Positions 41,462 to 53,048 are shown, counted from the first letter of the stretch. The stretch is DNA of 64,000 nt from Dendrolimus kikuchii (GCA_019925095.2 CM034405.1:15339401-15403400); one strand, 5' to 3'. Notes: a model not told the origin generated them from the sequence alone. Program-made: numbers and translations.

Positions 41462-42335
41462 TAGACTACTAGTTAGTTAGTTATGTGTTTGTTTGTATAA
41501 CTTACAATAAAACTTATACACATACTTAAACCTACGCGCACTACCATCGCATTGCATTACACGCGCACTCCACAAACAAACCAAGACACACAAAGAGCCT
41601 AAAAATTAATAACCCAGGCACAGAAAAGAAAAAAACAACACACATGGCACTAGATAGGACTATATATAAGTATAGATATAAGGCCAAAACTGCACATGCA
41701 CTTCCTCACAACACCAGCATGTAACAGATAGGTACACTCTAGATTAGTATAAGTTTAATATTAAAATTAGAATAAATTAATATAATAAGTTATTCTTAAG
41801 ATACATCAAAACACAAAAATTACTACATATAATGTCACATACACTAACAAAAATAGACAATAAGCGTGTACGGAGTCTCAAATTTTTCATAGAAATTAAG
41901 TATTAAAAAAGGGTACGGAACTCAAGTCCGTAGAGATATATATAATAATAATAAAAAATAAAATAAATTAGACTACTAAGCAAAGAGCCTAAAAATTAAT
42001 AACCCAGACACAGAAAGGAAAACATAACACACATGGCACTAGTTAGGATAATATATATAGGTATAGACATAAGGCATACACTGTACATGCACTTCCTCAC
42101 AACACCAGCATGTAACAGATACACTCTACATTAGTATAAGTTTAGTATTAAAATTAGAATAAATTAATATAATAAGTTATTCGTAAGGTTATACCACAAC
42201 ACAAATATCATTGAATAAATAACCAAGAAGCGTGTATAAATTATAAAAATTCTTCGAAATTAAGTTGTAAAAAAGGGTACGGAACTCGAGTCCGTAGACT
42301 TGTGAATAATAAAAAAAAAAGTTAGGCTACTAACT
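41462..42335. repeat. Tandem duplication of a ~360-500 bp unit
   Basis: Blocks recur in order: TTAGACTACTA (41,462; 41,968; variant 42,322), AGAGCCTAAAAATTAATAACC (41,596 and 41,984), CATGCACTTCCTCACAACAC, and GGGTACGGAACTCAAGTCCG (about 41,910) / GGGTACGGAACTCGAGTCCG (about 42,275). Unit 1 has an extra ~120 bp (41,475-41,595) that unit 2 lacks. The units are about 85-90 percent identical by eye. No coding frame is shared. Confidence 0.8.
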
Positions 42336-42569
42336 ACACTCGAGATAAATGCTATTATCTGACATAAATTTACTTAAAATATATATATACACATGGTTTT
42401 TATCAGCAAGGGTGAGAAGAAACACAGTACATAACCAGCATTAAAAAACTGAATACCATATTGTATGCTTACAATTGCATACGTCATTGTGACATTGACA
42501 CTGGTATTACAAATGGTGGTATCAATGAACCATTATGTTTTTAATATTTCGATTCACATCTCGTTTGTA
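42336..42569. other. Unassigned AT-rich stretch
   Basis: Nothing recognised. Confidence 0.4.
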
Positions 42570-42690
42570 TTGAGCTCTTTGCAGCATGAGACGCATGCAG
42601 CAGTTTACAAAACTCGATCCGGAAAATAACGAATCGTGGGGTGGCCATGTTTTGGAGATTTTAATTTTAAGATATAGGGTTTTTAAAATA
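42570..42690. other. Short GC-richer segment, open on both strands
   Basis: On the plus strand an acceptor-like TGAGCTCTTTGCAG precedes ATGAGACGCATGCAGC with 39 open codons (MRRMQQFTKLDPENNESWGG...). On the minus strand AAAACATGGCC opens 35 codons (MATPRFVIFRIEFCK...). Neither has a good donor. It may be part of a promoter or a lost exon. Confidence 0.2.
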
Positions 42691-43860
42691 TCAATAAATA
42701 ATTAAAAACAAATTAATTTGACAAATTACGCAAATAAGCTAAGAAGTAAGAAGTAGATGGAAGTTAAATTACAGAAATAAGTTGGTATTTCATATAAATA
42801 ATAATAATGTTAAGAGTATTTTAAAATAGCTTTTTCGTTACTAATGCTTTATTGAAGCTTCCCTTACGTAATTTTAATTTTTTAGTCCATATTCCACGAA
42901 ATCAAGAACATTTTCTAGGATAAAAGTTTCATCTTCGCTATCGAAAATATACATACATATTTTAAGTCTACCTACTAAATATCGAGATAAGCATAAACAA
43001 CAAAAATGAAAAAACTATTTTTCACATTTATGTAGATATCATTGTGTATATAATAATATTATAATTATTAAAATAATATCTTATCAAAATAAAATAAATT
43101 TAAAACAATTCTTGGAGAACACCTATCGGTAAGCAATAGGCCAAATATTGTTTTGCAAAGAAAATATTGTAGTTATGGATTTTTGTAATTGTCTATTTTA
43201 TTGAGCAACAAAATGTTATTTATAACATTAATTAAATTTAAAACCTTTCTATTACAAGTCTGCCAATTATGAAATTACAGGTAAAAATTTAAAAATCATA
43301 AATCCGATAAAATGCAGAAGTTGTAGAGCTCTAGCAACACCAAACTTATCGCTATTATGTTCTCAAAATTAAACAGGTTTGCACAAAAGGGTTGATATCT
43401 GCAAGCACAGGTACGCGGAATGCAAACCATGAGCTGCAGATTGCGAAAACTAGTTTACCGGTTGGTTTGTACGTATGATATCTTGGTAATAATGAGACAA
43501 ACGGGTTTCAGCAGCTGCATGTATTGAGTTAGCTGCTTTATTGCTTAAATATTTTAAATCTTTCTATAAAAGTTTTAGTGTTTATTATTCACTATTGAGC
43601 AGGGTCAGACATTTAAATGCAATTTATTTGTCCTGTCTCATGTCAATTTTGCTGCCAATAGTGTGAACTCTATTATCGTGTTAAAAAATTTACAATCTAT
43701 TTTAGTATGTAGCAATGCACATGCGTAAACAGACTGTTCATGTGATATATAAAGTAATATTATTATATGATCTGAAGAATCTGTAGGTACAACCTACTCA
43801 GACTTGAATCTTGAATTTTTCGAGGGAGGAGGGAGGGGTAAAAACTGAAAAATACCTACT
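42691..43860. other. Unassigned AT-rich stretch
   Basis: No repeat partner or coding-like frame. 43,380-43,500 is slightly GC-richer. Confidence 0.4.
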
Positions 43861-43869
43861 CCGGTCGTC

Positions 43870-44270
43870 TAGATTTTTACCTTAATCATCATCAACATTT
43901 CAGCCAGGTTTTTAACCTATGCCTACGCGCTCCGCGAAAAGTAATTTATGTGCTTAAAGTACTAAACGTCTAAGTCTTTAAAGTTGCGTTAATGATGAGT
44001 TATATATTTGTCTAAGAAGTTTGATTTCGCCAACCTCTGTATTAATCCCGGCTGCCACCTCAAATCATCATAGCATCCTACACAAAATTCATACATCTCT
44101 TTTTTGGTTTACCTTTACCTTTGTACCCATTAATCTTGTCGTTTAACATTATTTCTGTCACGTGACTTTCATTCCTCCTCACTACATCCCCGTACCACCT
44201 TAATCTCCTTCCTCTCAAATTTTCTGTCATTACTAGATGCGCCTTCATCTGGGATAAAGTTAAAGGTATA
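43870..44270 (-). mobile_element. Non-LTR retrotransposon 3' end with GAT tail
   Basis: The minus strand reads MTENLRGRRLRWYGDVVRR, then NESHVTEIMLNDKING and KGKPKKRCMNFV before a stop near 44,078: the RxRWYGHVxRR...RGRPKKRW C-terminus of many LINEs. A GATGATGATTAAGG tail is seen near 43,880. It is 5'-truncated and decayed. Confidence 0.65.
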
Positions 44271-44370
44271 GGCCGTTTGACGCAGATGTGGCGATGGGTG
44301 TAATGCGCAATTTGAGATGCGACATGGTAAATGACGTTAAATATTGACAGATAACGAATGTATACCTATA

Positions 44371-44681
44371 TTTTTTTTATTGCAGGAGTTCAGCAGACAG
44401 GCAGACGGTCCACTTGATGGAAAGTGGTTATCATCGCCTACGGACATTTGCAACACCAAAGGTGTTACAAATGCGCTGCTGCTCTTTTACAGGAGACTGG
44501 AACCTGGTCACTAATGCCGGAACACAACACAAGGTTGTTATGGCGGTATACTCTAGACCAGGGGTGGTCGCCATCCAGTCGAGCAAATACCCTACCACCT
44601 GGCTGTGGGTTGTTTAGTCGCCTCTTACGACAGGCCGCCAGGCCGCAGGAAATTGTATTCTTTCTCTGTTACTGCACGGAT
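44371..44681 (+). repeat. Dispersed repeat family B, copy 3
   Basis: Full length, from TTTATTGCAGGAGTTCAGC to CTCTGTTACTGCACGGA. Confidence 0.85.
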
Positions 44682-44767
44682 ATAACTATATATACTAACG
44701 TGGCTGTGAGTTATCGACGTTATTTTTTAACTCCTTATATAAGACGTATTCGGCCACAGCCTAGCGT

Positions 44768-44841
44768 AAGTAAGATTGTAGGGTTCTTTAAGCACTTTAA
44801 AGACGCCTACAAACTTACTCTAACTCAATATGAATAAGACC
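44768..44841. mobile_element. Palindromic MITE family P, copy 4
   Basis: GGGTTCTTTAAGCACTTTAA then CCTACAAACTTACTCTAACT and CAATATGAATAAGACC. One outer arm is decayed. Confidence 0.65.
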
Positions 44842-45900
44842 GTAAATGGTTAACACCAATACAGATAAAGCCCCAGCATAACAAATAAAAACAAACACCA
44901 AGAAGAACGGAGGACGCGAAAAACAAAACAAAAAGTCATGAATAGACATTTATAAAAATGTAATACTCGCATTTCCTACGAAGATAACGCTCTACCGAGC
45001 GAAATATGAAAGGAATTATCAAAACGATCTCGCGCGCACTAAATCACTGTATATAAGGGGAAGAGCAGTCCTATTTACTTGAAAATGGACAAAATAAATG
45101 TTTTTATTACATAATAGGAATTTTCTCAAAGTCTCATTTGGAGGCAAAACATTTCAGTTTGTATTCTAACTTGTTTGCAATACCGTTGATTCTCCATTGC
45201 ACTCTTCTTATACTTCAATTTCAAAAGGTAATATTGAAATTGGAATCCTAAGTATGAGAGTTAAAGTTTATATTTGAATGGTAATTGTGTGGGCAGATGG
45301 AGGTTTGTATATAAAGTGTGGTGCAAAATTTTAAGCAGAGGGATTTCGTGGCACTCCCGGAGCTAGCTTTCGTCGCCCACTCTGAGATACACCCATAATT
45401 AATTACATATACAGGCATGTATATTATATTAATATTTATGTCACTACTCTGATAGGCTGTAGATATAATAGAAACTTTTAAATTCTTATTCAAAAGGTTT
45501 TCTTCAATTTCAGTTGAAGAAATTTTTTCGACTTCTTTCTCTATGTATGTATGTATATAGGTACTGCTTCTCAATTAATTATTGATGTCTTCAGAAGCAG
45601 CGGCAGCGGCTAGAAGCTCTCCAGCAATAGCTAAAGATTTTTAATTTAATTATATATCTCTATTTCTGTGTTTGATAATGATATAGCTAACAAGATACAA
45701 GATAATTTCTAGTGTTCTACTGTTACAATGAAGTCAAAACAAATAAATACCTATGACGAGTCCAATATCTTTCTAATTTCCTAATAATATTTTTAAAATG
45801 CATAAGGAAACATTTCACAGAAAATAGTATAAAAAGCTGGAACCCGCAGCGTTGCAAATGCAGTTTTGTCATTCGGGTAGTCCTCAAAAGAAAATTTTTA
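44842..45900. other. Unassigned; small TATA-containing GC-richer patch
   Basis: TATATAAGGGG at 45,050 follows a CGCGCGC run, but no initiator lies at the expected distance. A 108-codon minus-strand frame at 45,248-45,574 starts at a non-ATG codon and has no recognised domain. Confidence 0.3.
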
Positions 45901-45904
45901 AGAT

Positions 45905-46010
45905 TTTTTAAATTTAGTTTGTCTACGTCGGAAAAACCAAAATCAAATAAATTACCGCGCTTAAAACCGTTAAAACGTAATTTTATTAGTTTATCTACGT
46001 TACTACACTA
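45905..46010. repeat. Dispersed repeat fragment (shared with 10.1 kb)
   Basis: GCTTAAAACCGTTAAAACGT and flanking words resemble 10,145-10,175. Class unknown. Confidence 0.4.
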
Positions 46011-46125
46011 TCGAAAAAAGCTTTAATTTTGACACCTTAAAATAATTGCTAACACTACAAAAAATCAATAAGGAATACTTATCCCTTTTTTGTATATGAC
46101 AATAAATATCTTTTATATAATATAT

Positions 46126-46245
46126 TTACATACATACATAGCTTCAAGTTAGTTACCTTGCGGGGTAGACACGAACAACAGAGCACCATTCAGGCTTATT
46201 CTTACACACCTTACTCGCTTCTTTGACATTCCTAATATATTTAAT
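46126..46245 (-). mobile_element. 3' terminus of the TATG-tailed retrotransposon family
   Basis: CATACATACATAGCTTC...CCTTGCGGGGTAGACACGAA, then the complement of the last ~20 codons (CTTACTCGCTTCTTTGACAT). It matches 140-255. Confidence 0.78.
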
Positions 46246-46249
46246 ACAA

Positions 46250-46800
46250 ATAAAAGTATAGACTGTAGCATGAAGTGAAGCAATTTTTGAAAACATGTGT
46301 GGGTGATCTTATATAGTACAAACGTGATTTGTGGCTGTGCAGTTAATAGTAATATATACGCTGGGAACTATTTCATCTTTATCCGTCCTAATTCGATTAT
46401 TTAATACCTACTAAGTTCTCATAACGCCTCCAGAACGATTGGTTTTCAATTCCAAAATCGTCTTACTTTATCCGACTTCACTCTGAAAACTTTCAGGGTT
46501 CAGTCTATCTTTTTTGTTCAGTTCATCTGAAAATAGAGCATGATTTTATTGAAATCGTTATATTATATATCCTTCTTCAGGATTGAATCAAATCATTGCC
46601 AAATTTAATTTAGCAATTATGGCGGTTTTTTATGTCTTACTAACTGTTTTTTTGCTTTACTACTAAACTTTACTTGTTAATTTATGTACGCATGTTTTAA
46701 ATTATAAAAATAACTTAAAGATTTCTTCCATAAAAGTAGGTACTCATTAGAAAGATGTTTTTGTACGAATTTTCGAAAGCAATTAACGATTTTACACTCA
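46250..46800. other. Unassigned AT-rich stretch
   Basis: Nothing recognised. Confidence 0.4.
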
Positions 46801-46802
46801 AA

Positions 46803-46965
46803 TAGCTGTGCTCGCGACTTCGTCCGCGTGGAATTTTTTTCGCGGAACCCTAAAAAATAGTAGCCTAAGTTACTCCTTATAATATCAGCTATCTGCCAGT
46901 GAAAGCCCCGTCAAAATTAGTCCAGCCGTTTCAGAGATTAGCCGCAACATCCAGACAGACAAAAA
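46803..46965 (-). mobile_element. Helitron 3'-end fragment H5
   Basis: GCTGTGCTCGCGACTTCGTC then CGCGTGGAA is the complement of the 3' hairpin region of Helitron H4 (61,685). The terminal CTAG is mutated to CTAT. The interior has GTCCAGCCGTTTCAGAGATT. The 5' end is not found. Confidence 0.65.
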
Positions 46966-47129
46966 ATTAAAAAATTGTTTTTTTTTTATATAAGCACTGT
47001 ATACACTTTCGTATGCATTTATTAAAAAGCTGTTATTTTGACATTATAAACACTTCAATTTTTTTATCTGTGTCTTAGATTATATTAACTAAGTAGTTGA
47101 AATGTTAAAAATGATACTCACTCATGTGA

Positions 47130-47670
47130 ATTCGTAATGGCCAGCTAGATATTAAATATATCCAATGTAATATTTTCATATAAAATTGCGCGAAATGTAC
47201 CTAATTGCTGCCATTACCGTTTTCTCTAATGCGGGCCTTAAGCTCGCCCGTTGGTTTGTAATTGGAGAACTCATAAAGGGGACGGAGGGACCGGAAAAGG
47301 GGACGAAAAGGGGGAGGACAGCGGGGCGCGGGGGCGTCGGGGAAATGTTATGGAAATGACGCACCGCCATTTCCCCGTTTTTGTATTTGATTATCCTTTC
47401 AAGACAATATTTTGCAGGGCCCGGAAATTAATGAAGGCAATTTATGCGACACACACAGCGCTGGGTTTTATTTAAATATCTTTTTTTTTTGTTCTAAAGC
47501 CGAGGGTTTTCGGCACGGCTGCCTTTTATAATTGGACCGTTGTCTGTTGTACATTTTTTGAGCGGGGCTTAGGACAAGAGTTATGTTTGCGGTTAGAATA
47601 GGCCAGGATTCTGTAGGTATTGTTCGCGTATCATGCACGCTTTTCGAAATGCGTCGCTTTGAAGTACAGG
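47130..47670. promoter_or_regulatory. GC-rich unique island, possible cis-regulatory DNA
   Basis: Two adjacent GC-richer blocks (47,200-47,470 and 47,495-47,660) hold no repeats or credible exons. They mix G-runs (GGGGACGAAAAGGGGGAGG) with homeodomain-like words (CATTAATTTCC, GTAATTGGAG, TTTTATAATTGG). Their unique, moderately GC character in a repeat-rich AT-rich region suggests constraint, but this is inference. Confidence 0.3.
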
Positions 47671-47989
47671 GTTTTTGTTGTTCATATTTTATATACGTTG
47701 ATTCTTGCATCAGTAAATAGAATGTTTCTCTTTGACAAACAATTTATTAACTAACTTTAGTATACGAAATAATCTCTCCCTCTGGTCATGGAAGAATCAA
47801 TAAATCAATATTTATTTGCTTGTTTTTGTTTTTGTTCCATTTCAATAATCATTTCATAACATATTATGTATACTTATATTAAATTGTTCAAAATATGTAT
47901 TTGTTGTCTATTCTGTGTTTGATGTTGTTCTAATTATAAATAATATTAAGTGTTCATTAGTTTTTTTTTCTTCTGTGAAGGTGACGTTA

Positions 47990-48310
47990 CCGCTTGGCAC
48001 TAACGGAAGACCAGCGTTGGTTGTTATCAACCAGCATTTGCTGAGTTAGGGCCTGTTTACAGATAGTTAACAATTACAAATGCCAGCCTTCTAGGCACAG
48101 TGCCCAGCGACAGCGGTCTCCTCGGGCTGGACCGATTGTAGTTTATAGTGTTTTCTTTACTTTTTAGTGAATATATTTATTAGGGATTTATTTAAAGATA
48201 GATAGTTAAACTGTGGTATAGTTTTATTTGTAATTTTTAATACACTTATTACCTTTAGTTTTACCTAATTTAGTAATTGGTTTTAACTTTTCTTTTATAG
48301 TAATTTGTTA
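47990..48310 (+). mobile_element. Non-LTR retrotransposon C-terminus and 3' UTR, copy 3
   Basis: The last codons NASLLGTVPSDSGLLGLDRL, ending in TAG near 48,140, match the C-terminus of the family at 8.0, 10.3 and 56.6 kb. The preceding ~100 bp is decayed homologous sequence. An AT-rich 3' UTR follows. Confidence 0.65.
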
Positions 48311-49695
48311 CACTATTTGTTACTAGAAATTGTTACAAAACTGGTAAAGCATTTTCTAGGCTGACTATACATTACACATAGGTAATTAGTAAGTGTCAAC
48401 GATTATTATTCTCTCATTTCTTAACGTTTTATTACTTAAAACCAATTGCGTTAAACCAGACCAGTTAAAAGTTTAAAATTAAGTTATTAAGACTCAACTT
48501 TTTACTGATTTGATTTAAAAAATAGTTCAAGCACAATGTAACCATAACAACCTTTGCAAATTTTTTATATAAAAAATGTGGCATAAAAGTGATTACAATT
48601 TGTTCTTTTATTGTAATTTATAAACATTTTATATCGCTAGTATTTCAAATGAACTCTTTTCTTCCATTCATTTACCTTCCTATAGACCGTAATAGATATC
48701 TACAAAAAAAGTTCGTATCTGAATAAAAAGTAAAAAATAATTGAACCGTATAGAACAAATGAGTCTTGTAAAGAAATTCGTATCTATTATATACTTTACA
48801 TAACACCGCAGATTCGTTTCGCTGTACCTAAACAAACAAAAACGCTTATTGGCTTGTGTGTTTGTTTGTCCCCCCACTTAATTAATTTTCTCGTTTCTAT
48901 CTGCCCCGAGGAATGGAGTAAGGGATGTTAGGGGCTTGCGCTTTGTTGTTCAAGCTCCTCACTATATGAGACAAGTTCAAATTTTTTTATAGCTCGCTAG
49001 TGTTTTAAGTAAGTAATGAATCATCACGCAGCAAGAACAGTGTCAAACAAATTATAGACATTTGACCGACACTACCTAAACCATGGAGTTATTAAGGCAA
49101 AATGAGAAGTTACATTTCTCTTAATATTTACCCCCGTATTCACAATAGTTAGGTATACGAGGTATATGGACTTGTAAAGTTAAATTTAAAAACTTATTTT
49201 CATAATCGCAATTCAAAAACCCTTTTTTGTAACGTATTGTTAAACCTCTTGTTACTATTATGAATAGGTATATATGTATTGGTATACGCTTCTTCAATAA
49301 GATTCCGAATGTAATGTTAGATCTGCCTTTCACTAAATTTAAAACAGATTAAAAAGTATCTTGCAAGGGATATTACACTATTAAAGAAATTTAAATGAAA
49401 AAACTTAATTTACATAGCAGCTCTCTTCAGGCTCTTATACTATCTTCTGTGTAATGTTTTCATCTTGCCAAACGTGTAAGGAATTGGTGGAGATATGTTG
49501 CAGTATAAACTTTCATTATTATAACGATAATAATAATTATCTTTCCTTTTATTACCTCTTTGTCTTACTGACTATGCACTATTTCCTACGACTCCATTAA
49601 TTCTTCGATAAATAAGTGTGTAACATCCTTCTGTAGAAAATTTATGTTAAAAAAGAGCTTTACTTAAAAAGAAAACAGAGAAGTAAAACAATTTT
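48311..49695. other. Unassigned AT-rich stretch
   Basis: A GC-richer patch at 48,890-48,970 has no recognised motif. No frames or repeats. Confidence 0.4.
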
Positions 49696-49699
49696 TAAC

Positions 49700-49875
49700 C
49701 TGACGTGTTGCTAGGGAGTTCCTTGTCACTTCTTCTCCTTAACAGCAATAACACGTTGCGAAGCGGATATATAGAATAGGAAGTAAATCTAAATTTTAAC
49801 TTATATATTTGACCTTCAAAAAGTGTTCTCCAGCAGAACTTATTTTAATAAAAACTTTTGAATTTGAATGTACAA
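49700..49875 (+). mobile_element. LINE 3' end with the GTTGCT...CACGTTGCG module
   Basis: GTGTTGCTAGGGAGTTCC ... AACACGTTGCGAAGCGG, then GACCTTCAAAAAGTG and an ATTTTAATAAAAACTTTTG end. The first part matches the 3' UTR of the Jockey LINE (6,490-6,550). It is probably a related element, 5'-truncated. Confidence 0.65.
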
Positions 49876-49904
49876 TTAAAGAACCTAAAGTAAAACTCAA
49901 CCAG

Positions 49905-50010
49905 CCTCACACAACCACTGTTACTGCCCAGTAACAGTGGTCTGATAGACTAGTGGTAGACTGCCCAGTCTACCTAGAAGGATGGCAGAAATCGTTTTGT
50001 AATTTACGAT
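49905..50010 (-). mobile_element. Fragment of the zinc-finger/nuclease-type retrotransposon C-terminus
   Basis: CAGCCTCACACAACCACTGTTACTGCCCAG ends are similar in order to 56,650-56,690, then GTCTACCTAGAAGGATGGCAG. A ~35-bp duplicated insert (GTAACAGTGGTCTGATAG...) splits the match. It is decayed. Confidence 0.5.
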
Positions 50011-50479
50011 ATCGTGAGCATAGAATTTGTCGCCAGGAACCCTACGATTACCTAAACAGTTCATCAAGTGCTTCAAATACTTAAGCGGTTAAATATTTAA
50101 CGTGGGTAAAGATGCAGGCGTAATATAGTCATTCATATGTACGTACGAGGTGTGTTCAATAAAAAGTAAAAATGAGGTCTGAAAATGTGAAAAACTCTTT
50201 GGAACAAAAAAAAAGAATACTGGCTGGTAAAGGTGAATATATGAATATTGATTAGATAAAAAAAAAAGAAATTTTAATATCATATGTTTCAAAAAAAAAT
50301 AAGCGTTTTGTTTGCAGTATCTGTGATTGAAAAATAAACAAATGATGAAACAGTAGTCGCTGTAGGGAAGATTTTTTTTAGAATGGAATTTTAACCTTAG
50401 AAAAAAGATAATACAGATATTACGCTAAAGGACTATATCGAAAATTAAGATAAAATTTAATAACAGTTTCCGGTTAGGT

Positions 50480-50790
50480 ACATGCCTACTCATTCTCACT
50501 TTTTATTGAACGCCCTACGTATATACAAACCTAATAAAATATGTATAAGCGTACCAACAGACAAGGGTAAATCCCAGCGATTTACGTCACGTCGTTACTC
50601 ATTACGCATTCCCGCGAAGGCTTTGAAGGGAAATTACGGGCCCTTGAGGGAGGGATGGGAGGGATAATAAATGACCGAGCGGGGTACCCCGAGGGGAAAA
50701 GTTGGCAACTTTTTGTGACAAATTGCCAAAGTGCGTGCCTCCAAATTGCGGACGGGTGTACGCGACGACCGCTCTATTTACTTCATTATA
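50480..50790. promoter_or_regulatory. GC-rich unique island, possible cis-regulatory DNA
   Basis: Contains CACGTCGTTACTCATTACGC, CCCGCGAAGGC, the palindrome GGGGTACCCC and the perfect inverted repeat AAAAGTTG-G-CAACTTTT (about 50,697-50,713). No credible exon or repeat partner. Regulatory role is inference from composition only. Confidence 0.3.
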
Positions 50791-51095
50791 TACTGTTGGT
50801 TTAATTATATATATTTTTTATTATATAACTTTATGGATTTTTTATTAGAAGTCTGAGCATAGGTAAACACTATATACAGTCTGAGTATGTTTTGACAATC
50901 ATTTTTGCGGTTCTAATAACTAATGTTAATTAATTAACCCTCGTAGTCTCACTCTGGTGTCTGTCAGTATATCGAAGCAGATATCTGGAACTACTAAGCT
51001 TAAACAGTTGAATATATCTAATTGTAATCTAAATTCTGGCATGCAAACAACTAGAATTATATTAAACTTCCCTAGAACACCTAACAATAAAATAT

Positions 51096-51319
51096 CGGCA
51101 GACAAACACACACCGTGTATAGATCCAAACTAAGCAAGTTACGCTTGTGTTATGGATAATATACAACGGATCCATCTGAGGGCGATCCCAGACACCAAGA
51201 TCATAGGAAATAACGGAAAGTTCGTTTACGAAATTCACCATGCCAGGAATCGAACCCAGCTCTACGTTCCAGTAAGCTCTGTCGGCAAAGGCTTAGCCCC
51301 CTTAACCACGGAGGTCGTC
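51096..51319 (-). mobile_element. tRNA-derived SINE, minus-strand copy 1
   Basis: The complement of box B reads GGAATCGAACC. The body and the GTCTG(C)CG end match the SINE at 35,676. It adjoins the family T tail at 51,325. Confidence 0.82.
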
Positions 51320-51324
51320 AAATG

Positions 51325-51480
51325 AAGAATCAATCAACCAATAACTCTTTATTGTACACCAATACAAAAAGAACTTACAGACTAAAACTATGTCTCATTA
51401 TGCATCAAGAGCGATCTTATTGCTAAAAAGCTATCTCTTCCAGACTACCCCAGGAATGAATTGAAGAAGAAAGAAGGAAG
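51325..51480 (-). mobile_element. LINE 3' tail family T, minus-strand copy
   Basis: On the minus strand: AGTCTGGAAGAGATAGCTTT, TTAGCAATAAGATCGC, ..., TGTACAATAAAGAGTTATTG. Its 3' end abuts the SINE. Confidence 0.7.
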
Positions 51481-51635
51481 GATGTATGTATTCCAAGCAT
51501 AAATAAGGATCTGGAGGCAACTTCCTGTCGAATTTGGCAATCCCATGAGCTTTATGTTTTCAGAAAGAAATTCTCATTTACTATGAATTGGTCTTCGACT
51601 GACTAAAACCGTTCCTGACACGTTGTTTATCTGTA

Positions 51636-51700
51636 CATACATACATACATACATAACTTCACGCCAGTTCCCTTGCGGGGTAGGCACGAACAACAGTTTT
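51636..51700 (-). mobile_element. 3' terminus of the TATG-tailed retrotransposon family
   Basis: TACATACATACATACATAAC then TTCACGCCAGTTCCCTTGCG and GGGTAGGCACGAACAACA, identical in most positions to 40,246-40,310. Confidence 0.8.
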
Positions 51701-51787
51701 ATCTGTTGTTGTTGTTTATCTGTGTCCCTGCTATTAGCCTACTATGAGCTTAAGGGCGTCATATAATTTCTTCGAGGCCTACAACGT

Positions 51788-51858
51788 CGAGTTGTTGTCT
51801 TATTTTGTACTTCTCTCACGGTGATTGAGCCATGGGCTCTCGCCAGTGGCTCTCGCCA
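51788..51858 (-). repeat. Dispersed repeat fragment, pair with 16.17 kb
   Basis: The complement reads CACTGGCGAGAGCCCATGG ... AGTACAAAATAAGACAACAAC, matching 16,170-16,245. Confidence 0.55.
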
Positions 51859-51902
51859 ATGACTCGCGCTAGTGACTCTCGCCAGTGATTCTCGCCAGTG
51901 TT
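51838..51902. repeat. ~15-bp minisatellite
   Basis: About four to five tandem copies of CTCTCGCCAGTG-type units (ACTCGCGCTAGTG, ACTCTCGCCAGTG, ATTCTCGCCAGTG). It seems to have expanded from the end of the repeat at 51,788. Confidence 0.75.
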
Positions 51903-52079
51903 GCCTCACCCAGCTGCACTACGGGGTAAATATCATCGACGCATACTCAACTTCAAACAAGACACACAGCTTGAAGGCTAATGAATGGATAGTAAGTCAT
52001 AGAAACCTGACATCAATGTACCTTATAGGTAGTAATAACCAAAATGAAATTACCTAAGTATATAAAGTAAATAAGCCGT

Positions 52080-52315
52080 TTACATAAGCGCACATTAAAC
52101 CCATTCGCGTGGAGTGTATCATTAAAATTCCGGATACGGGCAAACAGTATAATATAAAGTCATTATGTAAATGTTTGCGGATTTTTTGCTGCAACTTCGG
52201 GCTATTTGCGAGACGTTAGAAGCGAAACTTCGCAATTTATGCGCTGAATTATATTGTTTGGGAATATATTAAATGCAGTGAATAAATACCTATATTTTGT
52301 ATGACTTTTCAATTT
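52080..52315. promoter_or_regulatory. GC-richer unique island, possible cis-regulatory DNA
   Basis: CCCATTCGCGTGGAGTG ... TTTGCTGCAACTTCGGGC ... GCGAAACTTCGCAATTTATG. No repeats or credible frames. The inverted words AAGCGAAACTTCGC are notable. Low confidence. Confidence 0.25.
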
Positions 52316-52611
52316 TTAATGTGACTTGCGATTTGAAGACTTGGATGTATGGAAGAGGACATAATAATGTAATTCAAAAGTTTTATTCCAATTATGTCCC
52401 ACTGTAGGAAACATCTTGAAAATCATAAGTACATATAAATTAAGAATTAAGTCTACCTCCTGATTTATGTCCCTACATATGATAAAAGCGATAAAAGAGA
52501 CGGATACGTTTTCATACATTTTTGGACCCAGATTGTAAAAAGGTGAGAGTGATTTTAAGATTTTTTTTATTATGTTGATATTTATATATATTATTTTTTA
52601 ATAATAATAAC

Positions 52612-52831
52612 CGTCAGACAAACACACACATTGTATAGCTAAGCAAGTCAAGGTTGTGTTATGAGTAATATACAACTAACCATTCTGTGGCCTATTCCAG
52701 ACACCCAAACCATAGCAAATAACAGTAAGTTTGTTCCCGAAATTTATTATCCCAAGAATCAAACCCGGAACCTCTGCGTACCAGCGAATTCAGCCGGCTA
52801 AGACTTAGCCAGCTCAACCACAAAGGCCGTC
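52612..52831 (-). mobile_element. tRNA-derived SINE, minus-strand copy 2
   Basis: Box B complement GAATCAAACCCGG is partly decayed. GGCTAAGACTTAGCC is a small local inversion-like feature near box A. Confidence 0.78.
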
Positions 52832-53048
52832 ATTGTAGTAGGTTTAGTTATTTTGACCGAATTAATCGTATGGTGTAAGTTGCATATTATTAATAGTTGA
52901 AACTAATCCACAAAAGTCGCTTATAGTAATAGATAACTTATTTCATTTACCTTATTTTTAAGACCTTTCTTCCAGATAGAATTTAGGGCTGTTGTTTTCC
53001 TATTTATCATAGAAAAATATAACGCTTTTTTTTTTTTTTTTTTTAAAT

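Noticed and set aside
45050..45075. TATA-box promoter (TATATAAGGGG)
   Set aside because: The nearest initiator-like CAGTC is only about 17 bp downstream and no exon follows.
45248..45574. 108-codon minus-strand frame
   Set aside because: Non-ATG start in a CATA microsatellite, no recognised domain, no splice support.
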